DNA from: Diatrype stigma
Lineage: Eukaryota; Ascomycota; Sordariomycetes; Xylariales; Diatrypaceae
Direction: 5' to 3'
Assembly: GCA_022225965.2 (NCBI GenBank)
Contig: JAKJXP020000030.1
Span: 310,001-374,000, forward strand
DNA: 64,000 nucleotides
Position numbers and translations under genes: made by a program
Notes under the pieces: model-generated
Database searches by the model: none
Seen by the model: the letters and a program-made list of their open reading frames with translations, nothing else
Told to the model about the DNA's origin: nothing
Shown here: piece by piece, positions 20,824 through 33,307 of the stretch
How the letters are laid out: each line of letters opens with the position of its first letter
Numbering within the stretch: the first letter of the stretch is position 1

Positions 20824-22539
20824 GACGAATGCAGGGCCATGTGGCGGGTCTTCAGGTGTTGGGATGATTGCGTTGTTGATATTGTTGTATTATGTCCTCT
20901 GCGTGTCTTTTGACCAAACCATAGAATAGTTATAAAGGGAGACGGGCTGCTGCTCTTAGGAACTCCAAAGGTCATATGAGACCTGCGGTTCCTCTTATCA
21001 TAGCCTAGGTTCTACCATCGAGACTCGAGATATCGGTTTCTGATATAGCCAGGTTCCATCATGGTATATTTACTTTTATGGGTATAACATTAACCGCGGT
21101 GCTAGATTAAAGACAGGGTAGACGCGGGAACTTGTCTTTAAACTGATTTTCCCTAGCCCGGCCCGGGCTAGGGGGTGCTTTCGGCATTTGGTAAACCGTT
21201 ACTCAGGTATTATTCGACACCAAAGAGATTATTCCAATTTTAGCTAGCTATTAGCTATTCAGCAGTCATCGAATACAAAATAATAGTTTAAGTGGATTTC
21301 TGACGGCAGGAACCCGAAAATTGACGCACGGTGCTGACGGCCCTCACCCACACATCGACAGCATGACCGTTTGCAACGTAGTCGAGATCCGCGGCAACTT
21401 TATGACCATAGAATTCCAACATACGCAACACGAAGCCCAGGGCCTCCATGGGATATCCGGCGATTGCTAGCATGAATTTCGACACCAGGAAGATTCAGGA
21501 AATAATGGCAAGGCCATCAGAGGAACACGCTATGGATATGGTAGCTGTCATACCTATGACTGACAGGGGGCTAATGGCTGTGGAGGCACCAGAAAGCGGG
21601 AACACTAAGACGCGAGTAAGAATACGGATAGATGAAGAGCTAATGATAATTATTGAATGAGTGGTTTAGTACGTATAATGGATGAAGACCAAGGAACTAA
21701 GATCAATATCACTTAGGAATAGATCCGCCAGGGGCTTTGTATGGTGTAAACAAGCGTTGCAACTGTCCTGTACTGCTCCCCCAGGCGCTTAAAATAAGCA
21801 GGTAGAAGTTTGCTGACCCCTTCTAGCTCAAAGGGAGGTGGACGTTCGTTGACGAAATTGGGCATGGGCTCATAGATACCCCTGGAGTTGGGCAAGAATA
21901 TTCCATGGAAACAAGCTAGATCCCCAAATATAGGCAACAGCTCTTGACCAACTTGAATTTATGCCACCTCATAGTTCCTAGCTTGTAAGCTGGCTTCGTA
22001 GGTACAACATCCGTTAGCTACACTAAGCTCACTTTATTCATCGAAGCTACGAGACATCCTGAAGTAGTATTATACATCTCCTACAAGGTTATCGTCATGG
22101 AGAACATTTCCAAGTTGCGTGTGAAGTGTTAACTTCGGAGTGTTTGCATCCTACCTCCTTTTACTATACCCGTTTCTCGATTGTCTAGCCCTGAATTACC
22201 CGCCATCATGCGCTATTATGAGTCCTACTTAGATCTTGGGAACCGCGATAAGTGCCCTGATCCGGGGTGTGTGTGAGTTCATGCTGAACAATATATATGG
22301 TATTCTGAATTAAGGGGATTTCTGCCATATGTTTTGCGCCCGGGGTGGTTTAACAGCGGCTGAGTGAAGTGGAAGGAAATAAATGTTCTCAATCCTATGA
22401 AGGTATGGGGGGAGACGGCTTCCTACATCGTGGTATAAGCCCCTTACTAGTGCATATATGGGTTGCATGTGGACCCCTATTACCCCTATTACATTATCCC
22501 ATAGGGGGCATGTGACTAAGCACTGCAATCGTGTCACGA
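20824..22539. other. Gene-poor interval with minus-strand remnants and a palindrome
   Basis: No intact gene. Minus-strand frames 21713-21937 (GIYEPMPNFVNERPPPFELE) and 21288-21485 (EALGFVLRMLEFYGHKVA) look protein-like and could belong to one broken gene I cannot name. A perfect 11-bp-arm inverted repeat (CCCTAGCCCGG, one-base loop) is at 21151-21173. Confidence 0.4.
21151..21173. repeat. Perfect GC-rich hairpin
   Basis: CCCTAGCCCGG, a single C, then CCGGGCTAGGG. It is isolated in moderately AT-rich intergenic DNA. No function can be assigned. Confidence 0.9.
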
Positions 22540-22742
22540 ATGGTCGGCGTCGCCCCCGATAGATTATGTATGCTTTCTTTGGCTATTTCAGCATTCCTGC
22601 CGAAACGCCGGTCGGGGTGACGACAATTCTGATGTATACGACGAAATATTGTACTACAATATTATCCTTTGATACCAACCGGTGGATGGATCCCGAGGCG
22701 TGGAGGTTGGATAAAGTCCATGTGCCATTCCCAAGGGGGTAA
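22540..22742 (+). pseudogene. Cytochrome P450 fragment
   Basis: Reading from 22593: IPAETPVGVTTILMY, then FDTNRWMDPEAWRLDK and VPFPRG before a TAA. This is the segment of fungal P450s between the K helix and the heme-binding loop (IPAGTPVGMT, then the PERW region, then VPFSRG). A PR dipeptide in RRRPR precedes it, followed by an in-frame TAG at 22560. The expected heme-ligand motif does not follow, nor do the upstream I- and K-helix motifs appear nearby. It is therefore a broken exon-sized relic, about 65 codons, not a gene. Confidence 0.75.
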
Positions 22743-25700
22743 AATTATGCCCTCGCATTTAGTTCGTTAAACCCTTCCGTTCTTGCTTGTCGACCCCTTT
22801 ATGTTGTCCTCTAATGACCAGCTCTTTCGACTATTAATCCTTGCGTGGGCGGCGATATACATCATATTTTCCAGTCTTGTCCTACTATCGTACCCAGAGT
22901 CTGAAGACGCAAAGACTGCATATTTCGGAATGATGAGTGGCCGGTTCGTCAACGGGAGAAAGCACGTCGGGATTATGAACGGCTTCATACTCCCACTTAA
23001 GGTCTGGAATGAAGCGCAGTTAATCGCTGCAGCAACGGTTTTGCTTGCATTATACATAAGAGCAAGTAGTATAATAGGAGCTCCATGACGCGTGCTCTAG
23101 CCATCCTCAACCAATTTCAAGCCCTTAGTCTAATGTGACCCTAAGGAGCAAATATAGGGGCGTATATCCTTTCAATAATACCTCAAGAACTGCCACCACT
23201 CCATGGTCCCACTCGACATATACTTACGTACATTTCAGGGTGCAGTCTAGTGAGATCAAGTATATAAGCCTGTATCTGACCTGCCTTCCAAGTTTCAAGT
23301 GCCACCCCGGGCACTATTCCTCAACGCAATATCGTATCATGACATCTATAATGATTCTTTTATTCTAACCCCCGATAACTTTGGATCATGTCTTCAGAGC
23401 ACATTGTTGACGTCTGCAGCGCAACCGGCTATCAGTAATGGATAGGGAGCGTTAGCATTACTGATCCCAATTGAGACAATATAGGGGGGTGAGGTGGGCG
23501 CCGTCGACAGTCTCAGTTTCCAATACTAAAGACCTGACTCCAACACAATTATATCACTTCCTCGACCTGTTAAGCCCATCCGACTTGATGTATATAGCTG
23601 AGTTGGATTGCAATGTATGCATACATGATCGTTCGTACGGCTATCGGTGGCATCACAACACTAGATGTTGGTAGTGTCACTCGCACTTCAGACATATGCG
23701 TACAATGGCGGGCCGCTGACAGCTGGGAGGCAGCAGGTACGGAAGAAAGAAAACAAGAGGAAGATGGTAGAGAGAAAAAGAAGAGAGGAACAACAGGAGA
23801 AGGTTGGGGAACGGTGCCGAATCGTGCTGCGGCTGCTCTGGAATTGTGTTGGGGATTGGCTGAGAGGGAGACAGGTTTCAGAGACGAGAATCGCGTAATC
23901 CCTTAGTTGGAACATGGTCTTTCTTCTCATACTTGCTGAAGTGTCGAGTCTCCCTACACGGTACCTGGAAATGGTGCTACAGCAGGTATGTTTGTGCTGC
24001 TGTGATAGCTCGGACGTCGGAGATTGAGCTTCTTCGCGGGTGGCGCCTCGAAGCGGTTGAAGGCAAAGTTCGCCCATTGAATGTTTGCATGACATATGTA
24101 CTGGTCATAATGCTGAACTTGCTTGGTGGTATACGTGGAATCCCCGAGAAGCTGGTTCTTTTGTTGGTTCAAGCAAGGAGGACTCTAGTTGTTAATATAG
24201 TCTAGAGCAGCTGCATGGCATAGGCGGTGGACAGGACCTTGCAGGGACATCTTGCTTTTGTCATAATTAGCAGAGGGCCGCGCAAAAAGTCTAGAAGCCA
24301 TGCAACCCCCACACTCATTCAAAAAGCGGGCGCATGCGAAATGAAGGATATGCTTCGGGTTGGTTTTGAGAAACTGTGATTTTGAGAACATGTCGACTGG
24401 TACAGCAGGAGCCCAGCTGTTTGGTCGGGTTCAGGGGTCCTCGTGCTGGGCATCTTCCACGCAGCTTCTTATGCATGGCAATTACAGATTCCAAGAGACT
24501 TCACATTGGCAAGGCCGAACGGCCCGGCCCTCTTTCGCTTCTGCCCGAGATTTATTGGCTCGCCTCGTAGTGAACAGCATAATGACCGGCAGCATACCGC
24601 CCACTAAGACAGGTTGTTAGATCGGTACTACGTGATTGCTCCAGGGTATCATCTGGGTAGCGCAATATCTCTTGTCAACCGCATGAACCGCCGTGTATGG
24701 GAGACCATTATTAGGAAGGATCATAGATCTCGAAGCAATGAAGTGGCTGTTGAATCTTCGAGACCTCCAACCATTTTGATTAGCAAGAAGTACGCTTGGG
24801 GAATACTGATATCGGATACGTGGCATAAGGATAAATTTCTTTCTAATAGTGATAGCGTCTTCTGCCTCTAGACGCGTGGCAACGCCGTCATTTGGAGCTC
24901 AGATCTTGCCTTCTATTTAGCGGCTGGGAAGGGCTTCTGATCAACCCGAGCAAGTGCATAATCGGGGACTCGATCATGCATAAGTGGATCTGAAAGGCGT
25001 ATCCAATCTGCAGAATATGACACGTAAGTTCATATATACGCCGATGGAGGGTGTGTCGCCATAGGTACCAGGTGCAAGGCTTCGGAATACCAGCCCCCAC
25101 GTGAAAGAAAAAGCTGCATGTTTAAAACCCTCCTGAAGGCACCTGAGCGCAGTAGAGGATAGGGCTACCTGTGCATTTGGGCACAGGGAGAGTTTACCCG
25201 GTCCATATAAGTAAGACCTGCATATATATTGATGGAGACCCTGACTTAAACTGTTGAACGACACTGATGGTCGAATTAGGCTACCTGCTTCGTTAAGCTC
25301 CCCGAATTCTCTGATGGAGGATACCAATGCCAATCCGTAAAAGCATTGAACTTCTGTTGGCAAGTATTCGACATCTAAGCACGCTCATCTACACGGCGGT
25401 TCAACTGGTCGCGCCATCCAATGATCACAATGATACGTTGAAAGATCTCCTTGGCATGGGAGTATATTCGTATGCGGAATCGAGCCGAGCTGACATTGCT
25501 TTTCCCATGAGCGAGGCGGGGTGAAAAAGGAGGAGAGGGGGAGGCGAAGGGGGCTTGCATAGGCTGGCTGGTGTCTCACGAGGACGATGATAGTGTTCGT
25601 GTGTGGCTGGCTTGGGACAGCTTGGGATAACCACAATTGTCGTTGTTTGGTTGAAGCTAGCAAGGCTGGCTCACTGATCTGCTCGGGGATTAAATAGAGA

Positions 25701-28239
25701 CTCATTAAATATGTATGTATAGCGGACATCAGGCACTGCACGGACCTCTTTGAGCCCGATAGCGGTTAGCATACCCATAGTTTAAGACTCTTAGCTTCAG
25801 TTTTAAGCGCTCTTAGTGTCCATGCGTTAGTCTAGCCGCCCTGCGTACAATATTTACATATAGACAGATGTAGGAAGGAACTCCGCGGCTCAAATACATT
25901 CGCCCTCTCCCACCATATGGCAGCAGGTGCATACCTAGGTATCTTTAGGTTGCCTCGACTCGCTCGGGTGACGCTTTACCTAAGACTCCAGGTCTTTGTC
26001 TAGGTATCTGGAGCATGCAGTAACTAAGTCGTACACGCTCGGTTTGTAAAACTGGGGTCATCGGATATGTCACCCGGCTCGAGATGCCCTGTCCCACCTG
26101 ATTTACGTCGCTACGGCGGGGTCGACTAGTAATATACGGTACATATCGATTCGGAATTATAAAGCTACCTAGTACCTACTATGTATGCAAGCCGCAATGT
26201 AGCTAATCTGGTCCCCGAGTTGACCTGCATATTCTCCTTGTCGTTTCCGGTATCAACTTTGCTAGGGCTAAGTACTTCAAGGTTGCTGGCATCGCACTCC
26301 TTCGTGGCTGGCCACGGAACTGTCCCATGGCAGGTGTCAAAGCGCCCTGAGCCAAGCCATGCCGGCTACATATGTTGTATCACCATGTCAAGAAAGCACA
26401 GAGTTGGGAATTTGCGCGAACGGTTGGGCAGCTTTTTGCATGCTTATGTCGGCTTGTTACTGGGGTATTTGCTACAGCTAAGCAACGACTACCTACCTAG
26501 GTAGGTATTGCACCTCCTTGACCTACCTACCTAGTTATATAGTCTGCAGAATACATCTCGACACCTTCGTGGAAAGGGCCGGGGACTTGGTTTTGTTGTG
26601 TGGTGCAGTGCCTATGACAGGGGCTTTTGTCACTGTTTCGGATCTACAAAGTATACATATATGTATGTGCAAACTTGAGATGGCATCGACTACCTACATA
26701 CCTACCTACTTACTTACCTACATTTTACTGCTTTACTTGCTTTTGTATAGCGTCACTGCCAAACTCCAGAGAGCACAGTCGGTTCCAGCTGCAATTAGGT
26801 ATGTACATGTAGTTACGTTACCTGGCAACCTGGTCAGTAGTACCAACAGCGCATTCGAGACTGCTTTGAGAACATCCACTGCCGGGGATTCCAATATGCA
26901 TTCCTAACTCGTCAATTTCCGCCAACCTCGACCAATCACATGTAATACTGTAGCTAATACATGCAACCTGCAGTTGCGTTCCAATATCAACTACCAATAA
27001 TTATGTAAGTACCTAGATATTTACTTCTTAGTAGTTAGGCAGGTACTAAGGCAGGTATGCATTCGCTACCTGCCCTGTCGATGCATGCTCTGTCCAATGG
27101 TCTGCCTACGTAGGTACGGTGGGTATTACCTATTACGTGCTGCACACCCTGTATATGTCTCTTCTCTTTAGTGGATCGATGTCAAGCTTCCAACTCCCAT
27201 GAAAGAGATCACCAAGATAACCAACATTCCCAGTCATCGTCCCATTCGAGCTTGATTATGACCCCATACCTACTTACTTATCTGATCATGTGGTTGATTG
27301 CACGGATGCCCGTCTCTATAGCCTTCCATCCCATATCATCCCACTCAGTCTAAATACCTTGACCTTGAACTTGGCGTCGCTTGTTCTGGCCTGTCGATGC
27401 ATGTAAGTCTCAGACTGATCTACCATCTACCGGCCACTAGCAACTCAACAGCCACTTGCATGCATACCGGCGTCATTTTGGGTTCCTTTTCATCCAAGCC
27501 AGTGTCGCCAATGTCGCACTCATGTCCGGGTTAGCAACTTGTTACTGCACAGTATGCTAATTCCTTCCCTCCTCGTAACAACTCCCCCAGACGCCACAAT
27601 AGCTTCTAGGCCCAATCACTCTCTATCAGTGTCCTGAGCAATCTCATCACTGCCTTCTACGAAACGTGTTCGATTCTCTAAGGGCCGATAAATCCCCAAA
27701 TATTCCGTACTTTACCTCCTCATCACAGTCCAGATCACCCAGTAGGAACGGTCAGACATCACCTACGCGTGGCACGTAACATATACCTCAGCTCTTGAAA
27801 GGGGCTCAGTGTCTCTCCAATCTCCCTGCTGTGTCATCTAACACCGAGTGTGGTCAATCCGAGTTGCGCAAAGCTGGTGTAGCGGACCTCGGAGTCGCGT
27901 GTACCACGCTTCTCCCTAACTGTGACACATCAGTCATCAGTCCCATCATTGAGTACGACACAAGCTGCCTCGAACTCGATGATTCATACGAAGGTGTCCT
28001 AACTCTTCATTGAAAATCACCCAAACTACTCGACTTACTGCGTTATCGAGTCCTTTCCTACTGGTTCTGCTTCCTATTTGACATTGTTATTGACACGTCA
28101 TTGAGCCCGTCGAAATCTATCAGACGGATAACGTAGAGCAAGTCAATGCTCTATTGGCACTGCATTGAAAGTTGTCGATCATCAAGGATTATAACCAGGT
28201 ATATAGTATCCTCCGTTTTGAAACTTACACACACAGCTG
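22743..28239. other. Long gene-poor interval
   Basis: About 5.5 kb without a gene I can support. Frames with some protein character are 22783-23088 plus (hydrophobic, LFRLLILAWAAIYIIFSSLV) and 24974-25363 minus (QVALSSTALRCLQEGFKHAA); neither joins to neighbours or matches a family I know. Many CCTACCTA/TAGGTAGG words occur from 25900 to 27100. The last few hundred bases are probably the 5' leader of the next gene, with a possible UTR intron (GTATAT near 28199, acceptor ACACAG near 28236). Confidence 0.45.
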
Positions 28240-30246
28240 ATGTTCACAATGGTACCAGGAATATCCAAGCGAATGCCGAGTACCATGGCTAACAGACTGG
28301 ACCGGTTGGAGAAGCTCTTCACCGGTACCAAGAAGAAAGAGAGGGTTACTCAGGAGAAGAAAAGTCCCGAGCCTAAACTTGTCTTCCCTTCGCCGTCATA
28401 TCTTCGGCCGACTTCAATCAATATGACGCCGCGTGACGCTCGTGGGGCAGACCGCAAGTGTCAAGTGGGGGATAGGGGACGATCCCGGAGTCTTCCTGGA
28501 CCGAATCATGATGAAGTTTGGCCGTTTCCAGAACACAAGTCGCCAAAAGACGGGAGTTCTCGCCATTCTCGGAAGACCAGCCATGCGTTACCAACGGACG
28601 TTGAACATAACCCGGATTCCTCCGCTGCACCAAGACTTTCCCGGTTCAGATTTCCGGAAGATGTGCTGTTCAGGAACGACGAACTCAAGAATACATCTAC
28701 GAACGTCTTGCCCCCAAAGGTACCACCAAAGCCTTCACTAGGTAGGAACATAGCGAATGGGGCGCAAGCCACAGATAGCAAGAGATCACTTGATTGCCCA
28801 CCAGATCATATATCCTCTGAGTTCAGCCTGCATAACTTCAGCTCGGAGCCAGGAGGCCATCTGGAACGAAGCGTAGAGGGGACAGATCGTCTAGTTCTTT
28901 TACCATCGCCTATTATAACGAGACGTAGCACATGCAAATCAAACAGACAACCCAGCCTTCGCTCTGATTCGACAACAACACCCTCGCCCATTACTCCACC
29001 AAGGCAAGTCTCCGAGTTAAAGTTTTCGTTGTTTCCAAAACAACATGCAATACAGCCCTTCCCAATTTCCGACGTCATTTCACCACCGGCCTCCGATAAC
29101 GGCGAAGATCACACATGGTCACCAATCAAACGGTCCATATCGACTACATCATTACCTACGCCTGACAGTTTATCGAACTTATCTCTTGGGTCTTCTAGTC
29201 GGCTGTGCACTCCAGGACAAGATAAAGGTGGACGACACAAAAGAGGAACCTGGGAGACAGGGTGCTCTCAACAGCATGATTCAACGTATGATAACACATT
29301 GAACAATCAGGATGGAATCCTTCGATCACGGATGCCGCGAAGGTCTGCGAACGCTGTTACGCTGTCTGTCGTTGCTGCGCAAATTGCCAATGAAAGAGAT
29401 CTCTGGGAGCCGACATTAGAAGACTTTTATAATCTTAGTGACGATGATATTGCTGAATCCGAAACATCCTCCATGATTCATACTCAGGAAGCACCAACGC
29501 CGCCACCAAAAGATGCAAAATATTTGCAGAACATCTCACATACTCTCCCAGTCAGGGGCTCACATCCGGCGACAAGCATAAGCCCCTTGACGGGTGACAT
29601 CACACCGCCTTGCACACCCATAAATTCCAACTTCCTAGCCTTGGAATGTGGTTCATATGGCGCAGAGGGCACACAAGGGGCTATATGGTGTGCTCGCCTC
29701 GCAGAGAAGTTTCAACTCGACATGGTCTACGTCGTTAGTCTCTGGCCAGATACCACACGAACTCGCTGGAATCCCTCGAGACATCTAGTTGCCGAGTCAT
29801 CTATATCGGGGAACTCTACTACCGGCTCGGTCGGCTGTGCTATTGAGGTACATCCGAAGCTGACGATGACGGGTCGCTTGCTCGCCGGCTATGGGTTAGA
29901 CGAAACTGTCACGCCATTCCAGATCGGAACTGATGATCATATGAAGCGACTAAAATCCCATGGTTGGGAAGAGTTTCAGAACCGGAAAGTTGGAATCAAC
30001 GAGCTGTCCCACGGATGGGCCCATTCGTTTCATAAGGATTACGTCCCAGTCGTAGACTTGCCTAGTTTCGCCGACCCTTTCTCACGAGACAAAAGTCCGA
30101 ACAGCGGTATTATATTCGTCGCATATACAAAGCGGACGGACGAACTTATGACCACTAAATCCAACTCCTCGGAGAAGAAGAAATTCCTTGATAGCCTGCT
30201 CGGGGATGTCACAGCGCTCGTCGATGCGCTGATTGACTGGACGTAA
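28240..30246 (+). CDS. Conserved fungal protein of unknown function, 668 aa
   Basis: Single exon, ATG at 28240 to TAA at 30246. Residues 1-460 are low-complexity, Ser/Pro/Lys-rich and probably disordered, with many SP/TP sites that could be phosphorylated (for example TTPSPITPPRQ). The C-terminal 200 residues form a compact-looking domain beginning LALECGSYGAEGTQGAIWCA, with a predicted strand VYVVSLWP and ending SLLGDVTALVDALIDWT. The balance of hydrophobic strands and helices suggests a GAF-like alpha/beta fold, but this is inference. There are no membrane segments or signal peptide. A regulator with a disordered N-terminal half is the most that can be said. A second ATG (28249) and a third (28273) are close; the first is used by default. 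Confidence 0.7.
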   Translation: MFTMVPGISKRMPSTMANRLDRLEKLFTGTKKKERVTQEKKSPEPKLVFPSPSYLRPTSINMTPRDARGADRKCQVGDRGRSRSLPGPNHDEVWPFPEHKSPKDGSSRHSRKTSHALPTDVEHNPDSSAAPRLSRFRFPEDVLFRNDELKNTSTNVLPPKVPPKPSLGRNIANGAQATDSKRSLDCPPDHISSEFSLHNFSSEPGGHLERSVEGTDRLVLLPSPIITRRSTCKSNRQPSLRSDSTTTPSPITPPRQVSELKFSLFPKQHAIQPFPISDVISPPASDNGEDHTWSPIKRSISTTSLPTPDSLSNLSLGSSSRLCTPGQDKGGRHKRGTWETGCSQQHDSTYDNTLNNQDGILRSRMPRRSANAVTLSVVAAQIANERDLWEPTLEDFYNLSDDDIAESETSSMIHTQEAPTPPPKDAKYLQNISHTLPVRGSHPATSISPLTGDITPPCTPINSNFLALECGSYGAEGTQGAIWCARLAEKFQLDMVYVVSLWPDTTRTRWNPSRHLVAESSISGNSTTGSVGCAIEVHPKLTMTGRLLAGYGLDETVTPFQIGTDDHMKRLKSHGWEEFQNRKVGINELSHGWAHSFHKDYVPVVDLPSFADPFSRDKSPNSGIIFVAYTKRTDELMTTKSNSSEKKKFLDSLLGDVTALVDALIDWT

Positions 30247-31254
30247 TGGCCAAGATATGTGGATTATCGTAACATCCCCATACCCTTGCCATTGGTCAAC
30301 CCCAACCTTTTAGCAACTACATATGTCATTACGTGTGGTTGCGGGCCGACCCGGTATACGTTTCGGGAGCTATTGAACTCCGGGGTCGTTGCTTGCCTGC
30401 TTGCCTAACGAGCAGTTGGCTTCTTGATACGAAAGCATTGGTTCTGACCGCAACATACAACTGTAGTGGGTTAATGCTGTCGCTGTGGCCAATAGATGGA
30501 AAAGGACGCCGGAGACTTTGAAGTCCTACACAGGAGGGGCTATTGATTTACAGTACCTACCGTAAATACAACCAAGCAATGCTACCTTTCGACTTCTACG
30601 GTTGACGAATTGTATGTATGTAGAGATGGGTACAGTAGCATTGCAACAGTGGGTTATGCTCATAGTCTCTATACTGACTCTAATGAAAAATAATGATTGC
30701 TTTTGCATCCTACTCACAATACGTTAGCTGGGTGATTCTCGATTGCACCTTGTATGCATATACTATATTTCGTTACTGTGTGTTGACATTAACGAATACG
30801 AACGTCACACAGCAACAGGGAACCTTGGAAGTCTCCTGTCGAAGTCTCCTGTCGAAGTCCCCTGTCACTGCGGATACTTAGTGAGTAGATAAGGTTAAAG
30901 TTAGCGGGTTGTCAAATCATACCTCATTGATGGTACGCGCATAAGGTACATACATACCTACATACAGCCAACCTCGTATCTTCCGTATAGAAGCAGCCTC
31001 GGGTAGGTGACGGGGTTGCCAAGTCCTAAGTTGTAACATCATACTGCAGCTGCAGTCTGCAGATTTTGGAGTGGGTAGACAACCTTGAATAACCTTAGTT
31101 AGGTACAGTTGTAAATGCTTTCTTGATTGCTACGTTCTCCAAGCTTTCACATCTGTACCTACAGCTCAATACAGGATCACATTGCCCATAGCCTCAATAA
31201 TTACGAATTTACGAGAATCTTCACTGCATCGCTCGGTTCGTAGTTACCCACAGG
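30247..31254. other. Intergenic
   Basis: 1.0 kb without a gene. It contains three tandem copies of a 13-bp unit GAAGTCTCCTGTC (30828-30866, the last with one mismatch). Confidence 0.6.
30828..30866. repeat. Three tandem 13-bp repeats
   Basis: GAAGTCTCCTGTC x2 followed by GAAGTCCCCTGTC. Confidence 0.95.
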
Positions 31255-32703
31255 ATGGCGAAGCAAGAGGGCGAGCACCCGCATCATGATGACGTCAATT
31301 ACGTCGATGCCGACGATGCAAGCGATGATGATGATAACCGCAGCAGCGACAGCGGCAGCGAAAGCGACGAAAGCGAACAACCCGCCTTGTTCCCGCAATT
31401 CGCCTCGCTGCCCCCGGAACTCCGCGCCCAGATCTGGCGGGCCGCAGTAGATACTACCGCCGCCGGGGGCAGTGCGCCCGGGATCAACTTCTTCAACGTG
31501 CACGCCTTCCCCGGCGACCACGCGGGCGCCAACCGCAGCACCTCGCCCCCGTGGCTGTACCTGGACGTGCGGCGCCTCGCCATCGAGCACTCGGACGCCG
31601 AGGCCGCGCGCTACGACCCCAGCGTCTGGCAGGCGCGCGCCGCCGTCGCCGCCACCTGCCGCGAGGCCCGCGATGCCGCGCGCCAGGCCGTCCCCGAAGA
31701 CAAGCGCATTCTGGTCACGCTCACGCGGCCGCGGCGGGGCTTGTTCGTGCGCGCGGGCGATGGGCAGTTGAGGCGCCGGGTCCCGCCCGTCGCTGGTCAT
31801 GGCGACGATGGCGACAGTGGCAATGGATTCATATACCGCGAGCCGAAGGTCACGCGCAAGATCATAGTCCATGCGGACGAGATCCTGTGCCTGTCGCTCG
31901 AGAACTGCAGCTTCAACTTGCCGTGCGAGGAGAACTCCGATTCCGAACCGCCCTCGCCCTGGCTCGCGCCCGCGCCCGCGCCCGACAACCGCCTGATGAC
32001 GCTCGCAGCTGAGGGTGCGACTGCTGCGCATCTTGAATCCGAGACAGGCTGGACCTACGATCCCCAGCTGACGCCCTTTCCTAGCAGCGCCGGCGGCCGC
32101 ATACTGCCCAGTCACCAGTACTGCCTCAGCCTGGCGCGGGACGACGCCGATGCGCTGTCCGTCGTCGAAGGGATCGTGCCGGGCATGCTGGAGGAGGTCC
32201 GGGAGGATTGCCATTGTCGTACTTGTAGCAGGCATGATGGCGAAGACGCGAGTGGACATGAGAGCCAAGCCGAAGATGGAGACGACAATGAGCCCACGTC
32301 TGCAACTACTACGGGATCTGGTTCTTCACCATCGCCGTCATCACCACCACCACCGCCCAGTGACCGCTCTAGTCGGAGGCCCAGGGATAACTGGCTCATC
32401 ATGGTAGACGCGCGCGTCGAGAACCTCGGCAGCCGCTCCCTCTCGGAGCTACTGGCCGAGACCAGGGCCGGGTTGGCCGGGATGAGGGCAAAGTGCTGGC
32501 ACCCGCCACCACCAATGGTATACCGTGACCGTTTCGACGACGCGTACGTGCTGGTACCGTACACGGGTCTCTCGGGGAACGAAAGGTTCTGGCCATATTA
32601 TCTTACGAAAGTCGCGCCCGAAAGGACGGACGTGCGCGTGCGGTACCTCCAGTCGGCCCAGCTGCGGTCGCCGAAGCGGCCCGTGGCGTCAGTGCTGAGC
32701 TAG
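31255..32703 (+). CDS. 2EXR domain protein
   Basis: Single exon, 482 aa, ATG at 31255 to TAG at 32701. After an acidic, Asp/Ser-rich N-terminus comes FPQFASLPPELRAQIWRAA (residues 44-62), the hallmark of the fungal 2EXR (F-box-like) family. Next comes a PPWLYLDVRRLAIE strand and a helix with AAVAATCREARDAAR, which is the usual order. The C-terminal part is GC-rich and includes a linker of Asp/Glu/Ser and a PPPPP run near 32340. The molecular role of 2EXR proteins is not established; by analogy with F-box proteins a role in protein recruitment is possible. Strong third-position GC bias produces long antisense frames, which are not genes. Confidence 0.82.
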   Translation: MAKQEGEHPHHDDVNYVDADDASDDDDNRSSDSGSESDESEQPALFPQFASLPPELRAQIWRAAVDTTAAGGSAPGINFFNVHAFPGDHAGANRSTSPPWLYLDVRRLAIEHSDAEAARYDPSVWQARAAVAATCREARDAARQAVPEDKRILVTLTRPRRGLFVRAGDGQLRRRVPPVAGHGDDGDSGNGFIYREPKVTRKIIVHADEILCLSLENCSFNLPCEENSDSEPPSPWLAPAPAPDNRLMTLAAEGATAAHLESETGWTYDPQLTPFPSSAGGRILPSHQYCLSLARDDADALSVVEGIVPGMLEEVREDCHCRTCSRHDGEDASGHESQAEDGDDNEPTSATTTGSGSSPSPSSPPPPPSDRSSRRPRDNWLIMVDARVENLGSRSLSELLAETRAGLAGMRAKCWHPPPPMVYRDRFDDAYVLVPYTGLSGNERFWPYYLTKVAPERTDVRVRYLQSAQLRSPKRPVASVLS

Positions 32704-33307
32704 GTGCCTACCTAGTGGGTTGGCGAAGTGGTGTAGGGATAGGGAGCCCGATGGTGTATTAGCAGGTGCGACAGCGCTGGGGTTTATCACTAGTTGATCT
32801 GGTAAAGTATAGAGACCATTAACGACTGAGACGATATTAGTAGGATCTCTCGTTAGTAAGGAATTTGTTCAAGTTTAGATCGGGGGTGTGCTTGGTCTTG
32901 CCAGCTGAGGGTAAGTAGCCATGGTCAAATATATGTGTACGATTCAGATACTTAAGTACTAACTAAGAAGCTGGTAGGTTTGGATACTGGCCTCACAGGG
33001 GCAATGCAATTATTTATATCGATCGTGAGGCTTGACGCATGTCCAAAACAATGGATCATCTCCTATGTAAGGCTGTATTAATCATAAAATTTGCACATCG
33101 CACATAACTAATAGCAACTAATCGACATCACCGAGGTTGGTACTTGTCCTAAAGCCAACGGAACTACCCCTTACCCCTAACCACACCCGAACCATTATGC
33201 ATTCATTCCTCATAACCAACCACAGCGGATATGAAGTCATGGGCGATAACCATCATCATTTCTAGCCATAGTAGTAGCTCACTCCACTTGTCGCAAATAC
33301 TAGTTAT
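32704..33307. other. Convergent intergenic region
   Basis: 604 nt, presumably 3' UTRs of the two converging genes. Nothing else seen. Confidence 0.6.

Noticed and set aside
31201..32268. 355-codon minus-strand frame
   Set aside because: Antisense shadow of the 2EXR gene in GC-rich DNA.
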